Below are positions 45,945 to 58,658 of a stretch of 64,000 bases of DNA, piece by piece (position 1 is the first letter of the stretch; every line of letters begins with the position of its first letter). This DNA comes from Bigelowiella natans CCMP2755 (taxonomy: Eukaryota > Cercozoa > Chlorarachniophyceae). The notes beneath the pieces were generated by a model. The model did not search any database. It was not told the origin of the DNA and was given only the letters and a program-made list of their open reading frames with translations. The position numbers and the translations under genes are program-made. The stretch lies in the NCBI GenBank assembly GCA_000320545.1, contig ADNK01000825.1:1-64000 (forward strand), in the 5' to 3' direction.

Positions 45945-48077
45945 ATGAAAACAACGCCAGCGCACTCCATTCTAGCTTCGTTCCTAATTGTTGTTGTTAC
46001 CCATGCTCTATCGCACCAAAAAGCCGGAATCCTACATCATCAGGTATTATCAAAGTGATATTAACACCTCTTACCTGTTCGTAGCAACCTTATGATTTTA
46101 ATTTCAGATCGAATTTGACGGTCGAGGTGGAAATGAATCTTTGCAGTTTATCAATGAAGCACCTCATAGTGATTCTGGAATAGATGAGTCTTTAAATGAT
46201 ATAAATATTAAGTCTTCGTCACATGGAATCATTCCACAACCAACAATACATGATATGGAGGCATCTCAAGATGAGGCTAAGATTGTGAAGTTATCTTATC
46301 GTAGCGTCGAAGTTCTAAACTTTATGCTGAAGTTTCTTACAGGGTAAGATTATGTGGGCGCTGTGATGATATATGTTGAGCACACTAAACTTGTAGGGCG
46401 CTTCTCATTGGAACTCTCACGCGATACTACTATTATATTCTTTTTGACGCTCGTAAAGTGGATCTAAGAACACATTTCCGTTTTAAAATTAAACAAGAGA
46501 AGTCCGGCCCCACAAAAGTAGAATGTGGATGGCGTGCCCCAAACAGAGACGAAATCATACATCAAGAGGAAATTAAGAATTATTCAGTTCCTACAAGCCT
46601 ATTAGGAGGTATAGTTCCTTCATAGTTTCAGATCCAATGTTGTGATCAAATTAATGCGCAGGCTCACATGCATGTCGCCCAACATCTAAAGACAGGGTTT
46701 GTGGCGGTATTTTCTATATTTTTCCGAGTTTAGTCTATTGGTATAACATTTAATTCGAAAGGTAAACGTAATTATCCTAGAAGACAGAGAAATGACATCA
46801 TTCTTGCTGGTAGTACATATTCCAACTTTCGGATATTGTCATTGAAAATTTTCACATGCAAATAGGAGGAATTCCTGAGAAGAAGTCGGGAATAAAGTTT
46901 ATTTCCGCTCATCTATCGGAGTGGGAGACCGCTATACTATTGACAACTCTCATGGTGACGACATACATGAAACTCAGACAGTTTGTACTGTTCACAATGA
47001 CATTAACATACTGTTAGACAATACCTGGAATTTTCAGTCTTCCAAGAGTTTTGGTGGGTTCTCAGCTCGGAAAGACAGGCATGATGGTAGAATCAACAAC
47101 CTTGTGTATTCAGTACCATTAACGCTACGCCTTATGCAAAGATTTGGGCACTGTTTTTCGTGGCTAGCATATTATGTGGATATTTTCTCGCAGCCGTACA
47201 AGATTTATTGATTACTGAAGGTGAAGGGAGGTGGTGAGATCTAAATTTGGAAAAAATCTTTTAAACATCTAGGTCAAATTATCTGACATGTTTCAGTGAA
47301 TCTCTACTTGTGCATATCTTCAAGTGGTCGATGGGCTACTGCTGTGGATTATTTGTAGCGTCACTCTTGGTAATGATACTCAAAAAAAACTTCGTCTTAT
47401 GTAAAGGAATGTACTGTGTGTGTAGGCTATTCACGTGATAGGTACCACACTTATTGCAATGAGTGTGTACTTGAGCGCATGTAAGCACAAGTTTCCAGGT
47501 TTGTAGACACTCAAATACTTGTATCGTGTCATTCTAATATCATTGCGGTATTACGTATTTCACAGAAATTCCTATCACGATACCTATTGGTCTTGCGGTA
47601 TCAATCTTCATTTGTTTTAAAGAAATATATGTTTATCGATATTCTATCATCCCATGTAGGCAATTATATGGTCAACATCCGTAAATATGTCAAACAGGCT
47701 CAACAAAAATGGCATCCGTATGGTAAAGAAAAATATCGAGAATATGATACATCGGTACTAATAAAAATGATATCGCATTTAGCTATCAATTTTGGGAGTC
47801 ATCAGCCTCTTAAGTTGGCTAGGTACTCTATATTTGAGTTTTTGTGTGGAATTCTCTTTTATTTAGTCTCTGAACTAATTCGAGTGAGAATTTCAGGCAT
47901 TACTGGTTTTTTAATGATTCTAGCAGCCGATAATTCTGTTGTTCCATCGATATCTAAAGAGTAAGAAGGCAAATAGCACAAACTAGAACTTCAAAGATAT
48001 TAACGGGTATACTTTCATGCAGGATAGCTCCTGACACTCTTGAAAAATGGAATGATGAACAGATCTTGGAACTGTAA
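45945..48077 (+). CDS. Signal-peptide-bearing polytopic membrane protein, unrecognised family
   Basis: ATG 45945 opens a signal peptide (ILASFLIVVVTHALSHQKAG, exon to 46043). A soluble acidic segment follows (46109-46343, FDGRGGNESLQFINEAPHSD). Exon 46396-46608 has a hydrophobic start (ALLIGTLTRYYYYILF). Later exons each hold about one membrane span: SEWETAILLTTLMVTTYM (near 46,930), IWALFFVASILCGYFLAAV (near 47,160), FKWSMGYCCGLFVASLL (near 47,330), AIHVIGTTLIAMSVYLSA (near 47,450), IPITIPIGLAVSIFICF (near 47,590) and LSILGVISLLSWLGTLYLSF (near 47,800). The C-terminus is charged (LEKWNDEQILEL), with a stop at 48075; an alternative splice could extend to about 48,325. A luminal N-terminal part followed by about seven spans is the layout of GOST/lung-7TM-like receptors, but no diagnostic motif is visible, so no function is assigned. 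Several exon edges are uncertain. Confidence 0.6.
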
Positions 48078-49879
48078 ATCTTGTATTTTTATGTGTGTGC
48101 ATTGGAGTGACATTTGAATGTTTGAATAGAATCTTCGAAGTTGGGATAATTCTTCTAGGTTATTGAACAAACATTTACATTAAATCTCAGAGCAAGTTGA
48201 TAGATGGGATTTTTTTTTACAATTCATGTGTATTTTTCTTCCTTTAGGTAGCGGAGGATTGGTTTTGCCGCACTTACCTTACCTAAAGAATTGCATGAAG
48301 GAACCTAAGAAGTTTGGAAAAGTATTTGGTAACTAAAGTTTTTCGATTGCTTCGCTAGTCATCACTAGAATAGTTGTGAAATGCACTCTTAGGTGCCTCT
48401 TCATTTACGTCTGCAGTCATGTAAGGCTTCTTGAGGGTTTCTTGTGCATTATTAATGAATGAATTTAGGTATACCACAATCACCTGGATGGGAATTTGGA
48501 GATATGGAACGAATCTTGACATCTTAGTACGAATTAATGGAATCTATTCCCATATTTGGTGTATGAAATCAATTATTTTTCAGATTGTTTCAAATTTAGC
48601 TCGGGAATCCTCTGTCATTGGTGTAAAACATTTCGAATTCAGAATGACTTGTGACCATATTTTTTTGAGATTCTGATGTGTACTCAAAATATATCCAAGG
48701 ATCTTGTGCAGCTGGTTTAATCGTGTTGCTTCTTCTCATTTCCGTTCACCTACTGGTTAACCTGATTCAAATTGAAGAATTAGTATTTTAAACTAAAAAT
48801 TTGGAATTACGAATAGCTGTCGATTTATGCCGGTGAACTACATGTCTATTGCCTCAAGAGGTCCATCCTTATAGTACGCTAAACAAAAGAGATAATAATA
48901 TAATAATTCTGTTCTTTGATATTTGTAGCTTCTCTTCAAAGGGGGATAGTGCAGATCATTTTGGTACCATAAACATTAATGTAACACAAATATGAATGAT
49001 CTTTTTTTATATCCGTATCTATCGTAGGCAAAGTGTCAATATACGTTTTTACTATGGTTTTTGGCGTCATAGCGTCGTGCATCTTGTTCGAAGAATTCAA
49101 GGTGTTATAGAACATGTTTGCAAATATCAATTTCCGTTCCACCGTACACGGACAAGGCGCTTATATTATCATTTCTTTTAGATATTGTCCACTTATGCTC
49201 TCCTCAGTGTTACGGTAACAGAAATCTTATAGATCTGCTGAGAGTAATAGAAAAGCGATATTCTGAAAGCGATATCCGTAACAACACTGTAAAATAGCCG
49301 AATTTAACTAACTACATGTGTACCATAGATCCTTGGAATCGGTCTTTCATCGTCTATCTTCTTGAAGGTATGAATGAATAAAGTGTCCAGGTTATGAAAT
49401 GTTCACAGATGCTGAATATTATCTAATTAAGGAATGTTGGGCTTATGAAGTCGGAATATGGCGTTGGGTTCCTGTCAGCATATTGGTTATTGATATTTAA
49501 ATTTGTTCTATGTTAAAGTTATGATATTAAGATATACAAACATACTCATTATTTATTTCCTTCAAGTTACTAATTGGAACTTATTTGATATCTTAATTAG
49601 ATACTGGATTCAGCTCTGCTGACGTGCATCAGCAACTTATGCGCTATAGTTCTTTGATGGTTAAATGGTATGTGTTTATGTAAGTCTATGACGATATTTG
49701 TTCAAAAGAATTATTAAGAATGACAACATTTTCAATCAAAAGAATACATCATTTACATGCATGTACATAGCTGTTGTTAATGTTATTTAATTAAATTATA
49801 GCAAGATGATGCTGAATACAGATAATATTATGAATACTGATTTAGTAGGATTAATCATGCCATAATATGATGATGTGCC
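48078..49879. other. AT-rich stretch without recognisable gene
   Basis: Short frames only (at most about 80 codons), no splice-consistent chain, no family motif and few microsatellites. A possible last exon of the membrane gene lies at about 48,251-48,325. Some hydrophobic, plus-frame fragments (48,431-48,676) could be decayed copies of membrane-gene exons, but I cannot show this. Confidence 0.4.
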
Positions 49880-50300
49880 TCCTTCGTCGCGCTCCTATTA
49901 TGCATTGTAGCGTCATCATTTGCACCATGACTAAATGAAGTTGTGGCACACACCCTCTTCATTTGCTACTATGTACGCGATAGCGTAGCTGGAATTCCCA
50001 CGAGTTCCAGTTCAAAAAGCTACACTCCAACATTTTTGGCATGAAAAGTGCATGAATGACCTGTCAGCTATCAATGCATGTTGATAAATTTTGGAACGTA
50101 GCGATGGACATAGCATGTGTGCTGTGCCACGAACTTAAAATGTTTGTTACTAGAACACAAAATCTAGAAGCAGTCTAGCAGTGGGTTTCGCATTGAAAAT
50201 GTGACCCAATCTAGCAATCATTGAGCCCCATGATTGTAGATTCTGTTCGTGCGTGCGTGCACTTCTAGATGTGCACATCAGAGCGGTGATCAATTTGTTC
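49880..50300. other. TGCA/CTAG-containing intergenic island G
   Basis: Tail-to-tail gap just before the 3' end of the HAD gene (50310). About six CTAG tetramers, with TGCATG, GTGCGTGCGTGC and ACGTAGCG words. Weaker than islands A, D and F. Confidence 0.5.
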
Positions 50301-50309
50301 ATACAAGAT

Positions 50310-52050
50310 TTACTGCTGCAATGATCCAGATGCTAGAATCTGTTGGACTTCGCCAACGTCATTTAGGATGCACGTCGGGCGAATTGAGGGATAATGAATT
50401 AAATCTTCATCCTTATGTACCTTCGATGACAATAATGAAACTCAAAATCAGTAATCTGAAACAACTTTCAATAAAAATTAAAGACACCCTATTTTTTGCT
50501 CATGGCAACTACTCCAACAGGTTAAAATCATTCTACTTATCGTGTTTTCTTTTATCCTTCAATCGGCATCATGTGAAATTTTCACTCAAACAGGTGGGAA
50601 TGATGGATGTTGCAGAATACCCCTGATCGCAAGAGAATACTTCGAATTCCTGCATCATTTGCACCCTTTATGTCCCTACCAATGAAGTCAGAACAACATA
50701 ATACAGGAATTGCTATCAGTGTCAAATGAATCGTTCCTGATCGATTTTAATGCAGAACAGATACAATAAATAAATTGTGTGGTATAGGGAAGAGGAGGAG
50801 GGAGCACGACGAAGATAAGGGTGGCTAAGTGGTAAAGTGGGTGCTATGATGTATGAAGAGCTACGTATCAAGAGTATCTCCGATGATCACTGCTTGGTTC
50901 TTCCCATCCATGCCTTGATCCTAAAATTTAAAGTGCGGATTGCAGGGCAGACGAGGAGGAGGAAGAAGAAGAATAAGATGATGATGCAGGAAAAGAAGAG
51001 GAGGAGCAGAAGAAAATTCCGGAATTTAGACGACTCATTGAGAAAGAATTTTGGTGTCTACTTTTTGAATATGTTTCTGTTTCTCTCTCTTTCTGTCTGT
51101 CACTAATTGTTTATTTGGGTTTTTTAATTTTATACTAGCACATTGTAGCCTCCTTCTTGTTATTCCTCTTCTATATACTGATAGGCAATGAGGTAGCAGG
51201 TGTTACCATGAGCATCTGGATTCCTTTCTGCATCATGTACACGTGCCCCCTATTGCCTGATAGTTCAGCATTATGTTGATGGCATCATGAAGAAATAAGG
51301 ATTCTTTATTTTATGTGAATAATGCACGATAGAGAGGTTGAGCATGGCAGTCCACCCCAATAATTTAGTTTCATATTCACAACAGAAAGTGCAGGGAGAC
51401 CTCCCTTTCCACTGTTGTGCAGTCGCTGAGTTGCCTAAATGTCGATAATGTATCATAAGAAGTGTATTTCTGCGCGAGATATGTACCTACACCACGCACG
51501 CACGCACAGACACACACACACACACACACACACACTAAATTTAATTCTTTTACATGTAATAGTATATGCGTGTTCATGCTGCAGTGTGAAATACATGTGG
51601 ATATGTTGCCGAGGCGACAAACGCTTCGATGGTTCCTGGTCCCGGCAAGGTCAAATCCTATAATAAATGAATAAATCATTTGGTTTGTGGAAGAAGAAGA
51701 AGAAGAAGAAGAAGAAGAAGAAGAAGAAGAAGAAGATAATGATATATCTAAATATGCTTCTAAGATCGACATCAACCAAGGCAATGCTTTCGTCAACAGA
51801 AGGGAAAGAAAATAAGTAGGAGGGAATTCTTACGAGTTGTGCAAAGCCAGGCTCTTTTGCTAACTTAGGATTATGCGTATCCCGTGCATGACAAAGGAAG
51901 TGCTGCCATTTTATAAGCCGTAAGAACATAATGAAATTTAGAGAAAAAAGCACCATATGTTCTATTTAGTACAACTTCGTGTACTCGTCATCAAACTCCG
52001 AAATATGGTATATATGCCCACAAAACATGTATGTGCATGTTCCATCGATT

Positions 52051-52082
<32 letters not shown>

Positions 52083-52158
52083 CCTCCCTCTCTCTTTCTC
52101 TTTCTCTCTGAGACTTCTCACAAGTGTGAATGAGAGTCGAAGTTCATAGGACGTACGA

Positions 52159-52199
<41 letters not shown>

Positions 52200-53096
52200 C
52201 ATAACATAAAAAGAGGGAGAGAGGGGGGGGTGGGGGGGGTTGAATAAATGGTGATTGTACCGCGCCGTTTGTCACGAGCCAGACGATATTGCGGAGGATT
52301 TGATATCGAAATGAATCATCTTTCCATGGTTATAAATTGTAGTAATGTATAAATTCAAATTTAATGGTTGCTTTTAAAATATTCATTTCTAGATACACAC
52401 ACACACACACATACACACACATACACACACATACACACTCACACCCGCATTCACTCATACAAACGTGCAAAGAATCAAATATTAATAATTCGTGAGAGGA
52501 GTAAGTGAATGAAGAATTGCCTTGGTTCGCTACAGCGCTCGCCTCCTCCTTGCCATGATTAAGATTGGGCAAGACTTCCATAATCCCCTTATCCAACGAG
52601 ATGTCCCCATCGGATGCTACCACAACGAATGTTCTTCTGCCCTCTGATTGACAAGGACGAGAGGAGGAGGAGGGGGGGAGAGAGGTGGGTGAGGAGTGAG
52701 AATCCGTGTCGGTGGATGCAACGGTTACGTGCTATTTTTATTTCTGAGACACAACGTATAATAGAGCTTTTGAAACGCTTATAATAGAGCCTTTTTCTCT
52801 CACTTTCTTTGATATCTCGTGCCCATTCCCGCACCACCGTGTCACTGAGCGACGTGCGAATCTGAAAAAACATCATCACGAAAGTGGTAATAGTAGTAGT
52901 AGTAGTAAGTACGTGATGAAAAGTCTCATACTTCTTGAGAAACCACTTCGTCTAATATATAATATCATCACCATCGTTATAATTCTTTTTCTTCTCCTTC
53001 TTTTTCTTCGCTCGTTATTACGCATTTCTTTGCCACAATCATGTCGTCTCAGCGGATATCTACTACTACAAACTACTACTACTCCTACATCCCCTG

Positions 53097-53128
<32 letters not shown>

Positions 53129-53296
53129 ACCTCCCACGAGCTCAAGAGCTTCTCCGGCACTCTTCTAGAAAGGATGCGAAGGAAAGAATCTTGTACCTCG
53201 CCATACGCACAGCTGCAACAAGGAAACATACGCCGGGGAAGGAAACGGGGGAGAGTTTGGGCAAGGATTAGATAGAGATACACACACGTACACACA

Positions 53297-53337
<41 letters not shown>

Positions 53338-54658
53338 GTACTTATAAAAGCATTTCTTGTAGTTCTCATTGGTTGTTGGTCTAGTTGTTATTTTGAATTA
53401 TTCTCGCTGTTCCTCCTCCCAACCTCCTCCCTATCCACTGCCCATTTTGTGCGACTCACTGACCTTGATTGCAGAACAAACAACCTCGCATTCAGGGGAG
53501 CATTTTCAAGAAGAAAATCGGCAGCCGCCATTCCACCCGTGAATATCTTGTCTAACGGGATGCTCTGCAGGGTGCGTTAGATCATGTGATCGTAAGAAAT
53601 AATTGGTACATCATACACACGATGTGTGTGTGTGTGTGTCTGTGTGTGTGCGTGTTTGTGCGTGCGTTGCATATGCACTCTACCTTTCCAGCAGGTAAGG
53701 AAAAGGGGCCGGAAGAGAACTTGGCTTGAGTCCCGATGGCGCCCTTAGCTCCCGAGTTTGAGAGAAGGACGTACGGAAAACTGCTCTCTGTGAGAAACTA
53801 TGGGTTGCACATGAAGTGTATAAAAGGAAGAAAATGGCGATAGCAATTAAGATATGAAAGAAAGAAGAAACGTTTCATCACCTCCACAGCTAAGTCCCTT
53901 TTCCTATTACATAATACCTTGTGGAAGTCTGGAGTGGAAGGGAGCAAGCCCAGATCGTTGTACAGTGTACCATCAAGGTCAATCAACACGCCCTTCACTC
54001 CTCTTAGGTGCTCCTCCGTACAATTGGGAGGGACTTGGAGGGTGGTGCTTTGGCCTCCACGCAGTCGATTTATCGTGTTATCACTACTGTGGTCATTTTC
54101 ATGCTCCAAATTGAACTCAGAAACAGCTGAATTAATCATCAACACCACCAAGGATGGAACCTTTGCGAGAAAGAATCCAACAAAGCTCAGGGCCAATCTC
54201 AAAGCGTTTGCCGTAAAATTTTGGGCTTGTGCAATAGCATCTTTGCTGATAAGGGAACGGCAAGTGTGCTGGAGAAAAGAGACGTACGAGGAGCGGCGAG
54301 GATGTTGAGAAGGAGGAACATCCCACTGGTGAGGAGGAGTGGATGGTAGCAGAGGTATAGACGGAGAAGATAACGATGAGGAGGACGCAGAGGAGGGCGA
54401 TGATGATGAGGAAGAGGAAGAGGACAACGATTTCGATGGCAGAAGGACATAATCTGAGAGCAGCTTGTAAACATCCAGGCCGCTATCTTGTCTCTGCATT
54501 ATATTTGAACAAAGAGTTCATGGGTGTTTTTCCTTAGACGAGAGAGAGAGAGAGAGAGAGCACGCAAGTTGTAACAGCAGCGTACGCGGACATACCTTAT
54601 CGTCACCAACGTTGCTGCCACTTGAGCAGGCCACGCAGAGTACAAGCACAAGCAGCAT
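50310..54658 (-). CDS. HAD-superfamily (class IIA-like) phosphatase with signal peptide and Ser-rich linker
   Basis: First exon ends with ATG 54658: MLLVLVLCVACSSGSNVGDD, a signal peptide. The next exon (to about 53,920) encodes a Ser-rich stretch and a hydrophobic span (ALSFVGFFLAKVPSLVVLMI). HAD motif I follows, VLIDLDGTLYNDLGLLPSTP. Later exons: SFPYVLLSNSGAKGAIGTQA (near 53,740; motif II S/N), LDKIFTGGMAAADFLLENAP (near 53,520), FVVVASDGDISLDKGIMEV (near 52,600), a DTHNP block (near 51,870), LPGPGTIEAFVASATYPH (near 51,610), a GKGG block (near 51,390), then motif IV QAVIIGDTLDT (50865-50920) joined in phase to DIKGANDAGIRSILLRSG (50621-50675) and the last exon PTCILNDVGEVQQILASG with stop at 50310. 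Nucleophile Asp, motif II and the GDxxxTD acid pair are all present, so it should be catalytic; the substrate is unknown. Relatives include NagD/PGP-type enzymes. Confidence 0.85.
51688..51736. repeat. (GAA)n trinucleotide repeat
   Basis: About 48 bases of GAA/AAG in an intron of the HAD gene. Neighbouring introns carry (CA)n at 51,512-51,536, 52,163-52,199 and 52,394-52,440, and (CT)n near 52,051-52,100. Confidence 0.92.
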
Positions 54659-54954
54659 CGTGGAACAGCACAGGCGTCGCTCGCTCGGTGCAAGAAGGAG
54701 GCACAGACGAGAATCGGCGCACGTCGACGGACAGCCGCCTACGACCTGGTCAAACCCATCACTCGGTCGAAAAGCGAACCGAGGATATCCTAGGATCTTA
54801 GGCGATTTCACACAGTGCGACAAGGTTCGAAATAGCAGATCACGTATCTGATATTAGCAGGTAGTAACAGCAATACCGGGGGGAGAGGAATGGCGCCCTA
54901 CCCGAGGCGTAGGCTCGCGTATGAGTAAGAGCCCTACCTGACGCCGATCGTCGC
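54659..54954. promoter_or_regulatory. 296-bp divergent promoter between HAD and PPR genes
   Basis: Separates two start codons on opposite strands. It holds TTGTCGCA in reverse orientation at 54826-54833. GC content is higher than in the flanking introns, and no microsatellite or island words occur. Probably a shared bidirectional promoter. Confidence 0.55.
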
Positions 54955-55654
54955 ATGGAGGGGAGGGGGAGCTCGATGATTCGAATGATCCGTTCATTTT
55001 GGGTCATGATGCTGCTGAATGGTCTCCATTTGGCCTTCTCACGAGGTCATTCAGGTGCGTCGAGCTAACGTACCCCCCCCCAAAACATGCCACCAAATTT
55101 CCCAGTGATTGAATGTTCGCTGTGCTTGAATCAACTTATTTCTTTTCCCAGGAATATCCCGTACAGTCCCAAGTATATCCTCCCTTTCCTCCTCACTCGC
55201 ACTTCGACGCCAACGATATTCCTCCTCTGACTTGTCGGCCCCACGACATTCATCATCATCTTTCTCTCCTCCATCCACTGCGAAATCTCGTCATACTTAC
55301 TCCATCCGACGCTCCCCGTCGTCGAATATAGCTTCTGTAAGGACGGCGGGTGGAAAGGGAGATGAGATTCTTCCTCCAAAAGATGAAGATGGCTTACCGC
55401 AAACACCACCACGCCGGCGGCGTCGCCGATATCAGCCGCTTCCTTCTCGGGCAGGAGGCAGGATTAATCTGCGTGGGCCCCGAGGCTATAGCCCAAACCG
55501 GATCACCTATAACACGCTGATTAATGCCTGTGTGAATGGCGGGTAGCACTTTCAAAACCTACTGTAGTAGAATGGGGTAGCCAGAGGCTCTACTAAATTA
55601 GCATTGTACCTCCGTCAGAGAGAGGCATTGTACCTTCGTCAGAGAGAAAGATAG

Positions 55655-55715
<61 letters not shown>

Positions 55716-56387
55716 TGCGCCATGATCACTGGTCCTTTCCTTTGTCAACCCCACCCAAAAGAAAAACTTGAATAATTAACGATACTTCGAGCCCACAGAT
55801 GCATCATGCTCATCGTCAAGTGTACGACACAACACTCGCTACTATTGTCCGTCAACTCAAAATCAGCTATTGATTTACACTAAGGAACGTGAAGAAAGGA
55901 GTTGAGCTTCTAGCGCAGATGCAGAGGGAGAGGTTGCAGGTAGGCGGTACCATTCGAATATGATCTATGATCAAATAAAAGCACTCCGATCAAATTGATA
56001 AAGCTGCAACATCAAAGCCATCTATTTGATCTTTCACAGAAGATACTCACACGCACAGAATTTTTTGTTAGAAGCATGCACACACGCACTATTAATGGCT
56101 TTGGAACTATTTAGCCGGATGTGGTCACATTTACCTCTCTCGCCAAGTCTCCAGATGGAAGAAAGTCAGTCAATATGAGATATTAAAAGAGGAGGCCATA
56201 CAGTAGGAATAGCAGTATGAGGAGGAGGAGGAGGAGGAGGAGGAAGGGGGGGGGGGGGGTATAGTTAGGTAGAGAGTAGGGATACTACTAATAGAATCTC
56301 TCCTCAGCAAAAAGGGGGGGGGGGTGAGGGTCATGGGAGAAAAGAAGGTGATGCAAAGAATTAATTCAAAAGGACCCATATCATTAC

Positions 56388-56418
<31 letters not shown>

Positions 56419-58619
56419 ATTGTCTCTCTCCGAGCAGGTTTGTAGAGATGATGCAGAGGATGGGAATCCAACCCAACAGCGCGACTCTGTCGACTTCGAT
56501 CTCGCGGGAAACTCGAATCGGTGATGTGACGCAGAACTGGGCAGCCTCACTGCAAGTCTTCGAGAAAACATTGCGTGAAGACAAGGTAGTAAGTTTGCAC
56601 GACATTTATCACTCCTCTGTCGTTTTTCCCTGATGGTTTCCCTCTACTACTTTCACCATAATTCACTAATTGATGTCATCGTTGTTGTGCTGCTTCCCTT
56701 CCCCCCCCCCCCCAGGCGCTTATAAACTCTTTTGTCGTAAATTCGATCCTACATTCTCTCAATCAAGCGAGCAAATGGGTTATTGTTTTGACAGTCATAC
56801 TGATGATGTAAGGATGGTTGCATGTAGTAGCCTGCCTCTGTCTTTCTCTTCCCCTCATTGCATTCATTAATATAGATATTTACCCTGCTGCTCTATGCTG
56901 TGCTCAACTGCTTCACTTGTACTGTTCTCTCTTCTATCATCACAAACAGGCCCTCACGTTGTCGGTTTTCCAGCAATGCCCAGAGAGGATGGTATTCATA
57001 CATTTCCACCACGATCAAAGACGAGGCACTTGTATACATCTCTGGCAGTTATGATGATGGTGTGTGTGATGGGGTCGGTTCTGGTCCAAGTTTCATAGTT
57101 GTTGTTGTTGTCATTGTTGTTTCAAGTATATTAATGATGCCGATTATATTCCAAATGTAACGCACAGACGGACTCCGGCAGCTGTGGCTTAGCAATGCAC
57201 GCAGCGTATATGTCGGGCCGGCACCGTGATGTTCTCGCACTGTTTGAACGTGCAAAAGTGAAAGAAGAAGTAGCAAGCACTGAGACCGCTGATGACGATG
57301 ATAGCGGCGGATATTTAACTAACGTAGCAGGGCTTGATCGTGGCCAATCAGCATTAGCAGCATCTCTTCCCGAGTGCCCCCCTACTTTCCCTCCTCCTCC
57401 TCCTCTTCGTCGTGCGGTGCTCCCCCTCTCCACACATAAGACCCGTATGAAAGCGCAGCAGTCTCTTGGAGACTTCCAAGGCGTTCTTTCGAGTTACGAA
57501 GAGATTATAGCTCAGCTGTCATTCCAGCAGCAGAAGCAGCCGGAGGAGCAGGGGGAGGAGGAGGAGGAGGAGGAGGAGGAGGATCGATACAGTAACTATG
57601 CTGACAACGCCCCTGCTGCTGCTGCTGCTGCTGGTGATGATGCAGGAGATGATAGGAATGGAGAAGTCACCTCGAGTTACAGGCAGCAGCGTCGAAGTCG
57701 TCGTCGTCTACGTCTAAGGCAGCAGCCTGACTCGTTTGTTTACCAGCTAGTGTGCCGAGCTCTTGGGAGGAGCTTGCAAGCAATGGGTGCACCACCAACT
57801 ACGAACAATCTTCCTCTCAATGCTGATACGACGACGACGATGACGTCTAATAAAAGTGACGATGACGATCGCCATCAAGGGGAAGATGAGAAACACGGAG
57901 AAGAAGACCCGCGGCTTCGCCTATGGAGAGAGCAAGGGAACGAGGCCCTCATCGCTGCCATGGAGGCACAGGGGGTGGTACCGAATAGTGACCATCTCAG
58001 AGCTCTGCTGGAAGGGCTGCTGCTGACGACGACGACGACGACGAGGTGGGGAGAAGGTAAGATGATATCGGAAGCAGAGAGGCCAGCGACGATGATGATG
58101 ACGACTGGGGGGGGGGGGGGGGAAGCTGCTCAGAAGGCCCAACAGAGCAGGGGATGGGCAGGAGGCGATAAAGTATTTGCTCAGATTGCAAGAGATGTGC
58201 TCCGCCTCTTTACAAGGCGCTGTAACGTGACAGCAACACCGCATGATATAGCTCTCGTTGTCCGTGCACACGCGCCGCTTGACCTGGAATCGGGCCGTAG
58301 ACTTCTAAAAGATATTGGTGGTTTTGATGGTGGTGATGACTATGGAGAAGAAAAAGCAGGAGAACAAGTAGAAGAAGGCAATGGTCCTCCTCCTCCTGCT
58401 AATGCTGCTACTGCTACTGCTACTGCCTCGACTGGGAGAATGAGAAAGGATGATATTGCAGTTTACAACGCACTGCTGTACTGCTGCTGTGCCGTGAGTG
58501 GGAATTGGCAGAATGGGCTTGCTATCCTGCAAGATATCATAGTACGTCGTTCGAAGATTAAGAGAGGAGAGACGACGATAATATGATGATATATATATAT
58601 AGCTCATCGTGTGCTTGTA

Positions 58620-58658
<39 letters not shown>

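Noticed and set aside
50249-50626. Plus ORF of 125 codons.
   Set aside because: It lies antisense to the last exons of the HAD gene, which fit motif IV and the C-terminus of that family.
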